A stretch of 64,000 bases of DNA from Chryseobacterium gleum (lineage in GTDB: Bacteria; Bacteroidota; Bacteroidia; Flavobacteriales_D; Crocinitomicaceae), in NCBI GenBank assembly GCA_945888625.1, contig CAMDAH010000001.1, positions 62,001-126,000 on the forward strand, in the 5' to 3' direction. The notes under the pieces were generated by a model. It was not told where the DNA came from and did no database searches. It saw only the letters and a list, made by a program, of their open reading frames with translations. Below, piece by piece: positions 42,495 through 52,045 of this stretch (its first letter is position 1; each line of letters begins with the position of its first letter). The position numbers and the translations under genes were made by a program.

Positions 42495-43469
42495 TTAAAA
42501 TTCTTCGTCTAACACAAAGTTTTGTGCCCCGCTGTTGTTTAAGACACCGGCTTTTTGATATTCTCCCACACGTTTTTCAAAGAAGTTAGCTTTTCCTTGA
42601 AGCGAAATCATTTCCATAAAATCAAATGGATTTGCCGTGTTGTAAACTCGATCATTCCCAAGTTCCACCAACAGGCGATCGGCAACAAATTCGATATATT
42701 CACCCATCAGGTCGCTATTCATACCGATTAGTTTTACTGGGAGGGCGTCGGTAACAAATTCTTTCTCAATTGAAACAGCATCTACAATGATTGATTTCAC
42801 TGTTTCTTTGGATAGTTTACTAACCAGGTGTTTCGTGTAAAGTAAACACGCAAAGTCGCAATGCAAGCCCTCATCCCTTGATATTAATTCGTTAGAAAAA
42901 GCTAATCCAGGCATTAAACCTCTTTTTTTCAACCAAAAGATTGAGCAAAAAGAACCTGAAAAGAAAATCCCTTCAACAGCTGCAAACGCAACAAGTCGTT
43001 CCGCAAATGATCCTTTGTCAATCCACCTTAATGCCCATTCTGCCTTTTTCTTTACACAGTCAAGCGTGTCAATCGCATTGAAAAGATGGTTTTTTTCAGC
43101 CGTATTTTTGATGTAAGTATCGATTAATAAAGAGTAGGTTTCGGAGTGAATATTTTCAGCTGCAAGTTGGAAGCCATAGAAAAATTTGGCTTCAGTATAT
43201 TGAACTTCTGAAAGAAAGTTTTGCGCCAAATTCTCGTTTACTATTCCGTCCGAAGCAGCAAAAAAGGCAAGAACATGTTTAATGAAATGCCGCTCATTGT
43301 CGTTTAATTTACTATCCCAGTCAATTAAGTCTGCCGACAAATCAATTTCTTCTGCTGTCCAGAAGCTTGCTTCGGCTTTTTTGTAAAAAGACCAAATGTC
43401 GTTGTGTTGAATAGGAAATAACACGAAGCGGTTCGTGTTTTCTTGTAAAATAGGTTCTAAATTACTCAT
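42495..43469 (-). CDS. nrdB: Ribonucleoside-diphosphate reductase, class Ia beta subunit (eukaryote-like)
   Basis: 324 residues. Helical R2 core with iron ligands and radical Tyr in [20 protein letters not shown], plus [19 protein letters not shown] and [16 protein letters not shown]. The match to eukaryotic R2 extends to the tail, [16 protein letters not shown], where the last residues bind the alpha subunit. The Tyr after HSET corresponds to the tyrosyl radical position, so this is a Tyr-radical di-iron type rather than class Ic. The upstream 456-base gap is AT-rich and contains several inverted repeats. Confidence 0.97.
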   Translation of the reverse strand: MSNLEPILQENTNRFVLFPIQHNDIWSFYKKAEASFWTAEEIDLSADLIDWDSKLNDNERHFIKHVLAFFAASDGIVNENLAQNFLSEVQYTEAKFFYGFQLAAENIHSETYSLLIDTYIKNTAEKNHLFNAIDTLDCVKKKAEWALRWIDKGSFAERLVAFAAVEGIFFSGSFCSIFWLKKRGLMPGLAFSNELISRDEGLHCDFACLLYTKHLVSKLSKETVKSIIVDAVSIEKEFVTDALPVKLIGMNSDLMGEYIEFVADRLLVELGNDRVYNTANPFDFMEMISLQGKANFFEKRVGEYQKAGVLNNSGAQNFVLDEEF

Positions 43470-43925
43470 GGCATTTAAATATAATTAATAAAATTTCCAA
43501 AAATGCTAAACATTAATGGAGTAACAATCTACATAAAAGAGTTTGTATCCTTTTGTTTTTTGATATTCACTTATTCGTAGAACTAAGTGTTTTTTTAAAC
43601 TTTAAGGGATACAAATTTTAGTATTTTTAACTTTTAAAACAATAAAAGAAATGAACAATAAAACAACATTATTAACATAACAATTCTACATCCTTTTGCT
43701 GCGCTTAATTTGTAAAAATTTTAGCTAAAAAATAAAGATTTCCACAAATTTATTTTTTAGGTTTTAATAACTTTTTAGCACTTTAACAAAAATAATTTTT
43801 AAGAAAAATCATTAGGTAGTAAAGTTACATTGATTTTGATTTTTCTACCGCGACTTGTTTATTCGGTTGTTAACAACCCACTGTTTATTGTTTCAAAAGC
43901 CGCCGTCTACATTGGATTTCAGGCT
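43470..43925. other. AT-rich control region between nrdB and comF
   Basis: No gene is supported here. Contents: an inverted repeat TTTGTATCC (43542-43550) / GGATACAAA (43607-43615) enclosing the hairpin CACTTA/TAAGTG (43568-43573, 43584-43589); similar sequences TAACAATCTACAT (about 43532) and TAACAATTCTACAT (about 43678); two copies of AACAATAAAA (43638, 43654); and the perfect 14-bp palindrome GGTTGTTAACAACC (43865-43878) 47 bases before comF. A conventional NrdR box was not found. The frame read upstream of the comF ATG (from 43830) has no family resemblance. Confidence 0.6.
43865..43878. promoter_or_regulatory. Perfect 14-bp palindrome GGTTGTTAACAACC upstream of comF
   Basis: A perfect palindrome in an AT-rich gap, 47 bases before the comF ATG. 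This is the size and symmetry of a site for a dimeric helix-turn-helix regulator. No regulator gene is adjacent. Confidence 0.5.
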
Positions 43926-44621
43926 ATGTTAAATAATTTGAAGGCCCTCCTAAATCTAATTTTTCCGAATACATGTAGTAATTGTTCAAATGAATTATTG
44001 CTTGAGGAAGATTTCCTTTGCTGGTGTTGTGAAGAGGAAATTAAGTACACTTATTTTGAATCGATGAACGAAGGTTCTGCTTTGGATAAGTTGTTTTGGG
44101 GACGAGTAAAGATAGAACAAACTTTTGCTTTGTTTTATTATCACAAAAAGGCCGTTTCGCAAACTATTTTACACGAAATTAAATACGGTCACAAGGGCCA
44201 TTTGGGTGTGCTAATGGGACAAAAAATGGCATGGAAAAATAGTGCAAACATAAATAACAGCAATATAGATGTCTTAATTCCTGTTCCAACTCACCACCGA
44301 AAAAAATTTAATCGAGGATACAACCAAAGCGAAAAGATAGCCAAAGGAATTTCAAGTGTAACGGGAATACCAATTGATGTAAAATTTTTAATCAAGAATA
44401 AGCACACTGAAAGTCAAACAAAAAAAGCAACTACCGATCGTTGGCAAAATGTCGTTGGGGGGTTTTCTGCAAGAAAAAATGTAAAGTCATACAAGCACCT
44501 TGCACTTGTCGATGACGTCATTACAACAGGCGCTACCTTGGAGTCGCTTGTAAAAGAAATAAGGAAGTCAAACCCCTCCATAGAAATAAGTATCTTTGCG
44601 CTAGCTATGGCCAAAGAATGA
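43926..44621 (+). CDS. ComF family phosphoribosyltransferase-like protein
   Basis: About 231 residues. Four-Cys zinc-type motif at the N-terminus (CSNCSNE ... CWCCEEE), then the core DVLIPVPTHHRKKFNRGYNQSEKIA and the PRPP-loop LALVDDVITTGATLESL. ComF family members are needed for DNA uptake in naturally competent bacteria, with unknown biochemistry. The ATG at 43926 is chosen since the Cys motif then starts near residue 18 as usual; the longer frame adds hydrophobic residues. It overlaps the FAD enzyme by 4 bases (ATGA). Confidence 0.9.
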   Translation: MLNNLKALLNLIFPNTCSNCSNELLLEEDFLCWCCEEEIKYTYFESMNEGSALDKLFWGRVKIEQTFALFYYHKKAVSQTILHEIKYGHKGHLGVLMGQKMAWKNSANINNSNIDVLIPVPTHHRKKFNRGYNQSEKIAKGISSVTGIPIDVKFLIKNKHTESQTKKATTDRWQNVVGGFSARKNVKSYKHLALVDDVITTGATLESLVKEIRKSNPSIEISIFALAMAKE

Positions 44622-45652
44622 ATAAGAATTCAATTAAATCGATATTAATAGTTGGCGGTGGTTTAGCGGGAATCACGTTGGCACATTATTTATTGGATCG
44701 CAAACAACAGGTAACGGTCATTGATGATGGGCAGAACGTATCTACACGAATAGCCGCGGGAATGGTCAATCCAATCGTGTTTCGTCGCACAACGCTTTCT
44801 TGGAGGGCAACAGAGCTCTTATCACACAGCTGGGACTTTTATAAAATGCTAGAGCAAAAGTTAACTACAAGCCTAGCAGAATCATTTTTGATAAAGCGAA
44901 TTTTTCCGTCGGAAAATGAAAAAGAGGAGTGGAAGAAGAAACAAGAAAGTTTTTTGTATAAAGATCATTTGGAGACGATTGACCAAAGTGCAAAAGACCA
45001 AAACTACGGCATAGTTAAAAGCGGTTACTTTGTTCATGCCGAAAAGTTTTACACAGAAAACTTGGCGTATTTTGAAAAATTGGGTGTCTTGGAACGAGCA
45101 AGTTTTGACTTTGAACAATTTTCACCCGACAATGCAAACTACAAAGGTGTAACATATGATGAGGTGGTGTTTTGTTGTGGATATAAAGCTAGTGAGGCAA
45201 CTTTTTTCGAAAATTGTCAGGTAAAACCTACAAAAGGCCAAATGCTGATCATTAAACACGATGAACTGCCACAAAAAGAGTCCATTCACCTGAAAGGATT
45301 TGTTTTTCCCCTTGGAAATCAACAATTCAGGATAGGTGCAACCTACGAATGGGAAAACCCAACTTTAAATCCAACTAAAGAAGCGGAACGAAGTTTATTG
45401 CAAAATTTTAAATACGTAAGTAAGGTCTTGCCTGAAATAGTATCACAGGTGGTAGGGGTTCGACCAACAACAATGGATCGCCGTCCTGTATTAGGCGCAC
45501 ATCCTGTTTTTAGTAAAGTCCATATTTTTAATGGTTTGGGTGCAAAAGGCTATTTGTTGGCACCAAAAATGGCTGAAGAAATGACAGCGCACCTGCTCGA
45601 CGGAGTTCAATTGCCACGCGAATATTCTTTAACAAGATATGCGGGTACTTAA
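44618..45652 (+). CDS. FAD-dependent oxidoreductase (DAO / glycine-oxidase-like)
   Basis: 344 residues. The FAD-binding GxGxxG motif is ILIVGGGLAGITLAHYLLD at residues 9-27. The rest reads as a D-amino-acid-oxidase-type fold: FCCGYKAS, PTKGQMLIIKH, GFVFPLGNQQFRIGATYEW, VGVRPTTMDRRPVLGAHP, and FNGLGAKGYLLAPKMAEEM. The substrate is unknown. It starts inside the comF stop and is followed 33 bases later by the dCMP deaminase gene; this group is conserved in related genomes as I recall, without a known functional reason. Confidence 0.85.
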   Translation: MNKNSIKSILIVGGGLAGITLAHYLLDRKQQVTVIDDGQNVSTRIAAGMVNPIVFRRTTLSWRATELLSHSWDFYKMLEQKLTTSLAESFLIKRIFPSENEKEEWKKKQESFLYKDHLETIDQSAKDQNYGIVKSGYFVHAEKFYTENLAYFEKLGVLERASFDFEQFSPDNANYKGVTYDEVVFCCGYKASEATFFENCQVKPTKGQMLIIKHDELPQKESIHLKGFVFPLGNQQFRIGATYEWENPTLNPTKEAERSLLQNFKYVSKVLPEIVSQVVGVRPTTMDRRPVLGAHPVFSKVHIFNGLGAKGYLLAPKMAEEMTAHLLDGVQLPREYSLTRYAGT

Positions 45653-45685
45653 TTCTATCAAAATAAAAAAGCGTAACTTTATAGC

Positions 45686-46126
45686 GTGGATTTGACAGAA
45701 AAAAAACAATTTCGTTACGACAGGGCTTATTTGCGATTAGCCAAAAATTGGGCTTTACTGTCTTATTGTGAACGAAAAAAAGTGGGGGCTATTATTGTAA
45801 AAGACAGGGTAATTATTTCTGATGGGTTTAATGGAACTCCAAGTGGATTTGACAATTTTTGTGAGGCCACTAACGGTGAAACCCATTGGTACGTTCTACA
45901 TGCAGAGGCAAATGCCATTTTAAAAGTGGCGAAATCAACAAATAATTGTAGTGGAGCCACCCTTTATTTAACCCTTTCGCCTTGCAAGGACTGCAGTAAA
46001 ATGATTTTGCAAGCAGGAATTACGCGACTTGTTTTCATTGACAAATATAAAGACCTTGCAGGTGTAGATTTTTTAAAAAGCGCAGGTGTTACGACCCTAC
46101 AAATAGAAAATATAGATGAAATTTAA
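45686..46126 (+). CDS. Deoxycytidylate deaminase (dCMP/ComEB type)
   Basis: 146 residues with the zinc-dependent cytidine deaminase motifs: HAEANAIL (His and catalytic Glu) and SPCKDCSKMI (two zinc Cys). The N-terminal KNWALLSYCERKKVGAIIVKD and ISDGFNGTPSGFDNFCE are typical of dCMP deaminase, which makes dUMP for thymidylate synthesis. The start is GTG at 45686. Together with nrdAB across the gap, dNTP supply genes are near each other. It overlaps the processing protease by 11 bases. Confidence 0.93.
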   Translation: MDLTEKKQFRYDRAYLRLAKNWALLSYCERKKVGAIIVKDRVIISDGFNGTPSGFDNFCEATNGETHWYVLHAEANAILKVAKSTNNCSGATLYLTLSPCKDCSKMILQAGITRLVFIDKYKDLAGVDFLKSAGVTTLQIENIDEI

Positions 46127-47699
46127 CCAAGAATCACAGCGGTTTATATTACCGATATTGTTTGCTATCACGCTTGTTTTTGGGCTAGTTTTAGGGAGTA
46201 ATTTATCGGGAAGCGATTATAAAAATGATGAACAAGTTCAAAAAATAAGTGATATCTTAAAATTACTTGATGAACGTTATGTAGATAAGTTTGACAAGGA
46301 TAAGATTTTTGAGCAAACCATTTCCGAAATGCTACATAAATTAGACCCGCATTCTAATTATATTTCCACCAAAGAAATGCGAGCGGTTACGGAAACTATT
46401 GATGGTAAATTCGGTGGAGTAGGCATACGGTTTCAACTTATTAGGGACACGGTTTGTGTGACCAATATAATTGATAAATCACCTTCTCAACTGGTTGGGA
46501 TTATGGCTGGGGATAAGATCATTAAGATTAATAAAAAGAAATTTACAGGTAAGCAAATAACAAATGACAAAGTACTTTCCAACTTGAAAGGTCAAGCGGG
46601 AACCTCTGTTGAGGTGGGTATATTAAGAAATAAGCAAGAACTTTCTTTCACCATTGTACGCGATGAGATTCCTTTAAAATCAGTATTTGGTGTGTATATG
46701 ATTGATAAAGAAATTGGCTTTATTGGGATTGATCAATTTTCAATTCCAACGGCAGAAGAGTTTCGCGTTGCTGCCCAAAAATTAAAGGGCCAAGGAATGA
46801 AAAAATTAATTTTGGATTTGCGCAACAACGGTGGCGGGGTTCTTCAATCGTCGACTGAAATAGCGGATGAGTTTTTGTCGGCAGGAATGATTATCGTTAA
46901 AACAAAAGGAAGGAAAGAACAGGAACAGGTGTATTACTCTACTTCGGGAGGGATGTTAGAATCGATTAAGGCGGTTGTATTGGTTAATGCCAATTCAGCA
47001 TCAGCAAGTGAAATTTTAGCTGGAGCATTGCAAGATAATGACCGAGCAATTATTATTGGAAGAAGAACCTTCGGAAAGGGCTTGGTTCAGGAGGACAGGC
47101 CCCTCAGAGATGGAAGTAACTTACGCATTACTATTGCACGCTATTATACCCCCTCTGGTAGATGTATTCAAAAGCCTTACAATGGGAATTATGAAGATTA
47201 TTTAAAAGATGAATCGCGTATCGTAAAAGGAGAACTTTACCAATTAGACACATCTTTGTTTGTTGATTCATTAAAATTCAAAACTAGAGGAGGAAGAACA
47301 GTTTATGGTGGAGGAGGGATAACTCCGGATGTTTTTGTGGGGTACGACTCAACAGGAAACACGTTTTATTTAACACAATTATTAATGAGTGGCGCTTTTC
47401 AAGCTTTCTCATTTGATTTTGTTGCCAATAAGCGCAGTAGTTGGACCAGTCCAAAAGATTTTACCTCGCGATTTAAATTAAGCGATGCAAATCTTCAGTC
47501 TTTTGTTTCCTATGCCAGTAAATGGTATGGCGTACCCCCAAATACGAACGAATTAAAACGCAGTAAAGCGTTTATAGTAAATAATTTAAAAGCAGAAATC
47601 GCGCGTCAATTGTATGCTGAAGAAGGATATTATAGGGTAACTAATGCGCTAGATAATGAACTTAAAGCGGCCAGTGAACAACTGAATAAAATGAAATAA
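46116..47699 (+). CDS. C-terminal processing peptidase, S41 family
   Basis: 527 residues. One N-terminal membrane anchor or signal (about 9-28), a PDZ domain (about 95-180; GKFGGVGIRFQLIRDTVC), and the S41 protease core with catalytic Ser in NSASASEILAGAL and Lys in GRRTFGKGLVQ. The C-terminal about 170 residues form the helical/beta extension. CTPs trim or degrade periplasmic proteins, including cell-wall hydrolases and lipoproteins. It overlaps the dCMP deaminase by 11 bases. Both S41 catalytic residues are present, in contrast to the other S41 protein at 5.1-6.6 kb. Confidence 0.93.
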   Translation: MKFNQESQRFILPILFAITLVFGLVLGSNLSGSDYKNDEQVQKISDILKLLDERYVDKFDKDKIFEQTISEMLHKLDPHSNYISTKEMRAVTETIDGKFGGVGIRFQLIRDTVCVTNIIDKSPSQLVGIMAGDKIIKINKKKFTGKQITNDKVLSNLKGQAGTSVEVGILRNKQELSFTIVRDEIPLKSVFGVYMIDKEIGFIGIDQFSIPTAEEFRVAAQKLKGQGMKKLILDLRNNGGGVLQSSTEIADEFLSAGMIIVKTKGRKEQEQVYYSTSGGMLESIKAVVLVNANSASASEILAGALQDNDRAIIIGRRTFGKGLVQEDRPLRDGSNLRITIARYYTPSGRCIQKPYNGNYEDYLKDESRIVKGELYQLDTSLFVDSLKFKTRGGRTVYGGGGITPDVFVGYDSTGNTFYLTQLLMSGAFQAFSFDFVANKRSSWTSPKDFTSRFKLSDANLQSFVSYASKWYGVPPNTNELKRSKAFIVNNLKAEIARQLYAEEGYYRVTNALDNELKAASEQLNKMK

Positions 47700-47720
47700 T
47701 TTTTTTAATGATAAGGACAA

Positions 47721-49703
47721 ATGAATAAATCTAAATTCGCAAAGCCTAGTGTATCAGAAAAAAAGAGCCCGTCTACGAGAAAGTTAATATGGCTACCCTT
47801 GTTGGTAATTGCCATTTCAATTTTTGTTTGCTATTCACCATCACTTTCGGAGGATAAGGAATTTACGAATTGGGACGATACGGGTTATGTAACAAATCAA
47901 TCCCTTATTAAATCCTTTGAGGCAGAAAAAGTGGATTCACTTTTTAGCCCATCAACTCACGTGATGTTGAATTATCATCCTTTGACGATGCTGACATTAG
48001 CGTATAATTATTCTCAAGGGGGAATGGAAATAACGAATTACATGCATTGGAATTTGTTTTTACACATTTTCAATGCCATGCTAGTGTTCCTTTTTATTTA
48101 CTATTTGACAGCGAAAAATAGTTTCATTGCTTTTTTTACGGCTTTGTGGTTCGGAATTCACCCCATGCACGTGGAAAGTGTAGCTTGGATTTCAGAGCGA
48201 AAAGATGTTTTATACACTTTCTTTTTGCTTCTAAGTATTTTATCCTATCAGTATTATTTAATCAGTAAAAAGTGGTGGGGCATTGTCGTTGTGTTTGTAT
48301 TGTTTATCGCATCGTGTTTAAGCAAAGCTATGGCTGTTCCGTTACCTTTTATTTTAATTCTTTTGGATTATTATTATGAAAGAAAGCTTACTTTTAAAAG
48401 TATTCTTGAAAAAACACCATTTTTTCTCGTTTCTTTACTGGTAGGTCTCTTAGCTTGGAAGATTCAGAGTCAAGAGGCCGTGGCAAAGGAGGGTGTTTTT
48501 ACCTTGGTTCAGCAATTCATGTTTGCGAGCTATGGTTTTATCATGTATTGGAGCAAGCTACTAATTCCTATTGAGTTATCGGCATTCTATCCATATCCCG
48601 GATTGGGACCTACCGATCAGTTGCCAACGATTTATTATATTGCTCCATTACTCGGGTTTTTACTTGTTGTTTTTCCAACGCTATTTTTATGGAGAAAAAA
48701 GTCACCGTTGTTTAAGCCTTTCGTTTTTGGAATGGGCTTTTTCATTTTAATGGTTGCGCTTGTTTTACAATTTATTTCTGTTGGATCGGCAGTTATGGCT
48801 GATAGGTATACTTATGTCCCTTACATTGGTGCGTTTTTTCTGCTTTTGAGTATTATAGTTCACTACAAAGTGCACCTCCATTACAAGGTAGTGACGTACT
48901 TTACACTCGGGGTTTATACCGTTTTTCTTTCCAAACAATGTTATGACCGGGTTCCAATTTGGACCAACTCGGAAACGTTATGGACCGATGTAATAAAAAA
49001 ACATCCCTTTATTATTGAACAAGAAAATAATAAAATAACAGTTGTAAAAAATGGCGTTGAGGTAGCGTACAAAAATCGCGGCAATTATTACCGCGAGCAC
49101 AATCAGATGGATTTAGCTTTTAAGGATTATAATACGCTAGTTTTAGCTAGGGTTCGGGAACCATTAATTTACAGCAACATGGCAAATATGTATGCATTGG
49201 AGGCGAAATTCGATAAGGCAATGGAAATGTACGAATTAGCTTTAGAAAGAAATAATACGAATTATGAAACCTACTTAAATCGGGGTATTACCTTCTCTAA
49301 AATGGGAAATCATAAAGCGGCAATTTTGGATTTTAAAAAGGCGTTGCAACTTTTTCCAAATAACATACAAATCACCTCCAATTTAGCATCTGAGTTATTA
49401 AATAATGGACAGTACCCGGAGGTTATTATACAAGCGGAGCGTTTAATTAAGCTTCTTCCACAGGGATTTGAAGGGTATTTTTATCGCGGCACAGCTTACA
49501 TTAATCAAAAAAAATATGCTGACGGAATCGCTGACCTACTCAAAGCAGTGTCTATTAACCCAAATTATTCTTTTTCAAATTATAATTTAGCAATTGCATA
49601 TAAGCTCAATAATGAGGCAAAAAAAGGGCTTTTTTACGCAGAGCAAGCAAAAAAACAAGGGTATCCAGTTTCAGATGATTTTCTTGCTTCATTAAAACAA
49701 TGA
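47721..49703 (+). CDS. TMTC-like GT-C membrane protein with C-terminal TPR repeats
   Basis: 660 residues. The first about 420 are a multi-pass membrane part with GT-C features: the first loop reads TNWDDTGYVTNQ with the paired Asp expected for GT-C O-mannosyltransferases, followed by MHWNLFLHIFNAMLVFLF and FGIHPMHVESVAWISERKDVLY. The last about 220 residues carry five or six TPR repeats (for example YKNRGNYYREHNQMDLAFKDY, here shortened to NRGNYYREHNQMDLAFKDY). The layout resembles the eukaryotic TMTC1-4 proteins that O-mannosylate cadherins. Substrate and activity are inferred only. It is a separate unit, 21 bases after the protease gene and 64 bases before kup. Confidence 0.75.
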   Translation: MNKSKFAKPSVSEKKSPSTRKLIWLPLLVIAISIFVCYSPSLSEDKEFTNWDDTGYVTNQSLIKSFEAEKVDSLFSPSTHVMLNYHPLTMLTLAYNYSQGGMEITNYMHWNLFLHIFNAMLVFLFIYYLTAKNSFIAFFTALWFGIHPMHVESVAWISERKDVLYTFFLLLSILSYQYYLISKKWWGIVVVFVLFIASCLSKAMAVPLPFILILLDYYYERKLTFKSILEKTPFFLVSLLVGLLAWKIQSQEAVAKEGVFTLVQQFMFASYGFIMYWSKLLIPIELSAFYPYPGLGPTDQLPTIYYIAPLLGFLLVVFPTLFLWRKKSPLFKPFVFGMGFFILMVALVLQFISVGSAVMADRYTYVPYIGAFFLLLSIIVHYKVHLHYKVVTYFTLGVYTVFLSKQCYDRVPIWTNSETLWTDVIKKHPFIIEQENNKITVVKNGVEVAYKNRGNYYREHNQMDLAFKDYNTLVLARVREPLIYSNMANMYALEAKFDKAMEMYELALERNNTNYETYLNRGITFSKMGNHKAAILDFKKALQLFPNNIQITSNLASELLNNGQYPEVIIQAERLIKLLPQGFEGYFYRGTAYINQKKYADGIADLLKAVSINPNYSFSNYNLAIAYKLNNEAKKGLFYAEQAKKQGYPVSDDFLASLKQ

Positions 49704-49767
49704 TTATCTTAAAGTTTACTTAATTTTAGTCCCGCATAATTAAATTAATAAATTACAAACGAATTTT

Positions 49768-51768
49768 ATGGACGAAAACACTAGAAAAAAAGTAAGCGCG
49801 GCCACTTTACTTGTTGCTGTTGGAATTGTTTTCGGGGATATAGGGACATCACCACTTTATGTTTTTCAAACCATTACTGGAGGAAAGGATTTTTCGTATC
49901 CTTTAATCATGGGTGGCCTTTCTGCTGTAATCTGGACCTTAACTCTTCTTGCCACGATTAAATACATCTATTTTGCATTAAATGCCGATAATAATGGGGA
50001 AGGAGGAATTTTTGCTCTATTTGCCTTGTTAAAATCTAGACGAATAAAATGGGTGATAATTCCCGCTTTAATTGGTTGCTCCACCCTATTAGCGGATGGA
50101 TTTATTACCCCCGCGATATCAATTTCTTCTGCCGTAGAGGGTATCGAAAATATTTTTCCTGATTTCCCGGTAATTCCAGCTGTTGTTGGAATAATAGTAC
50201 TGCTTTTCACTATTCAGCAGTTTGGAACATCGGCAATTGGAAAAGCCTTTGGCCCCGTAATGGTGATCTGGTTTTTGTTTTTGGGGTATTTAGGTTTAAT
50301 TAATATAATGAAGAATCCGGAGGTATTGAAAGCATTCAATCCTTACTATGCCTATAATTTAGTCGTAAATGTAAAAGGCGGATTTTGGGTGTTAGGGGCG
50401 GTATTCTTGTGTACAACAGGAGCTGAAGCACTTTATTCAGATTTAGGGCACTGTGGAAAAAATAACATTCGAATTAGTTGGTCATTTATTAGTGTTTTAT
50501 TATTATTGAACTATTTAGGCCAGTCTGCATTATGCCTTTCTGATGGTTTTGTTTTACAGGGAAAACAAACGGTATTTTATTCCATGGTTCCAGATGGCAT
50601 GTTGCCATTTGCTATTGTTCTCGCGACCACAGCAGCAATTATAGCTTCACAGGCGCTCATTACAGGGGTATTCAGTTTAATGAATGAAGCAATTAAATTA
50701 AATTTGTGGACCAACCTTAAAGTCAAATATCCATCGGATCATCAAGGACAAATTTACATTCCCTTTATAAATTGGTTTCTAATGGCGGGCTGTTTATTAG
50801 TGATTGCTATTTTTAAAAAGTCGACCGCAATGGAGGCTACTTATGGTTTAGCGATTACAATTAACATGGTTATGACCTCCATCTTATTAGGATTCCTATT
50901 AATGTTAAAATACCCAAAAAGGAAATTGGCGTTTATTGTTGTTTTCGCCATATTATTAGGAGTTGAAGGAATATTTCTTATGTCAAATCTTGGTAAAATA
51001 GCCCATGGAGGTTGGTTTACCTTAGTTTTGGCCACTACATTTTTTATTTTATTATTCATGTACTTTAAGGCCCGTATTTTGCGAAAGCGAATTACCGAAT
51101 ATGTTCCTATGGCGAAAATAATTCCGCTTTTGAAGGCCATTAACAGTGATACCAATACTCCTTACGAAGCATCTAATATCGTTTATCCAACGCGAAGCGA
51201 TAATCCAAACAAGTTAGATGCCACGATTTTCTTTTCATTATTTAAAAAGCGTCCACGAAAAGCAGGGGTGATTTGGTTTCTTCATTTCGATATTCAGAAC
51301 GAACCTTGGGGAATGCATTATTCGGTACATGAGGTTATTGACAAGGCATGCTACTACGTTAGTATACACTTAGGGTTTAAAGAGGAACTTCGCATGGAGT
51401 ACGTTATGCATCAAATTCAACGAAAAATGATTGATAAAGGAGAGTTGAGTGGACTTAGCGTGTTTGAATCAGTTAAAGGGGAATTTGAAGAAGCAGACTT
51501 TAAGTTTATCGTTCTTAATTCTCGAGTGGCAACCAATAATTTGTTAACGCCTTTTCAAATCTTATCCGTAAAAATTTATCGTTTTATCAAATCTACCGGC
51601 TTAAAACCAGCAGAGGATTTTGGATTAGACAAAACAAATGTAGTTGTTGAGCATATCCCTATATCTGTTACCAAACAATATTCGCACGAATTAATAGAAG
51701 ATTGGGAGGATTATTCTGATAATAGAACAAAAATTGCATTGAACCCCAATTCCAAAAAACAGCGTTAA
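49768..51768 (+). CDS. kup: Kup-family potassium uptake protein
   Basis: 666 residues with 12 hydrophobic segments in the first about 450 and a soluble C-terminal part. The family start ATLLVAVGIVFGDIGTSPLYVFQTI and the NNGEGGIFALFALL, TCSTLLADG-like (IGCSTLLADGFITPAIS) and GAEALYSDLGHCG pieces are clear. Kup takes up K+ with H+. The length is slightly longer than E. coli Kup (622). It has its own AT-rich upstream region with TAATTTTA, one base from the -7 consensus. It converges on a minus-strand tRNA-Leu gene. Confidence 0.95.
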   Translation: MDENTRKKVSAATLLVAVGIVFGDIGTSPLYVFQTITGGKDFSYPLIMGGLSAVIWTLTLLATIKYIYFALNADNNGEGGIFALFALLKSRRIKWVIIPALIGCSTLLADGFITPAISISSAVEGIENIFPDFPVIPAVVGIIVLLFTIQQFGTSAIGKAFGPVMVIWFLFLGYLGLINIMKNPEVLKAFNPYYAYNLVVNVKGGFWVLGAVFLCTTGAEALYSDLGHCGKNNIRISWSFISVLLLLNYLGQSALCLSDGFVLQGKQTVFYSMVPDGMLPFAIVLATTAAIIASQALITGVFSLMNEAIKLNLWTNLKVKYPSDHQGQIYIPFINWFLMAGCLLVIAIFKKSTAMEATYGLAITINMVMTSILLGFLLMLKYPKRKLAFIVVFAILLGVEGIFLMSNLGKIAHGGWFTLVLATTFFILLFMYFKARILRKRITEYVPMAKIIPLLKAINSDTNTPYEASNIVYPTRSDNPNKLDATIFFSLFKKRPRKAGVIWFLHFDIQNEPWGMHYSVHEVIDKACYYVSIHLGFKEELRMEYVMHQIQRKMIDKGELSGLSVFESVKGEFEEADFKFIVLNSRVATNNLLTPFQILSVKIYRFIKSTGLKPAEDFGLDKTNVVVEHIPISVTKQYSHELIEDWEDYSDNRTKIALNPNSKKQR

Positions 51769-51805
51769 AGTTTAAGAAAAGAGGACGTTAAAAAAACGAC
51801 TGTTT

Positions 51806-51834
51806 AAAAGCCCCAACAAACTGTTAGGGCTTTG
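51806..51834 (-). terminator. Hairpin between kup and tRNA-Leu, probable tRNA terminator
   Basis: A 12-bp stem (51807-51818 with 51822-51833, one G-T pair) and a 3-base loop. On the minus strand it follows the tRNA-Leu 3' end directly and ends in TTTT, so it most likely ends the tRNA transcript; on the plus strand it lies 38 bases past kup without a T-run and could at most weaken read-through. Confidence 0.7.
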
Positions 51835-51918
51835 TACTCGAGGCGGGACTTGAACCCGCACGCCCATACAGGCACAGGATTTTAAGTCCGGCGTGTCTAC
51901 CGATTCCACCACTCGAGC
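51835..51918 (-). tRNA. tRNA-Leu (anticodon TAA)
   Basis: 84-base class II tRNA with a long variable arm. 5' GCTCGAG pairs with 3' CTCGAGT (one G-T), discriminator A; anticodon loop CTTAAAA gives TAA; T loop GGGTTCAAGTCCC. The 3' CCA is not encoded. It decodes TTA, the common Leu codon in this AT-rich genome. Confidence 0.95.
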
Positions 51919-51951
51919 GAAATACAATCAGGAAGATTGCCGGTAGTATTA

Positions 51952-52027
<76 letters not shown>

Positions 52028-52045
52028 TTATAATTTGTTTTAATT

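Noticed and set aside
43470-43925. Origin of replication in the AT-rich gap
   Set aside because: One weak TTTCCACA-like box only, no dnaA or other origin-linked gene, and no cluster of DnaA boxes.
51806-51834. Bidirectional terminator for kup
   Set aside because: On the plus strand the stem is followed by GTACTCG without a T-run, so it is assigned to the minus-strand tRNA only.
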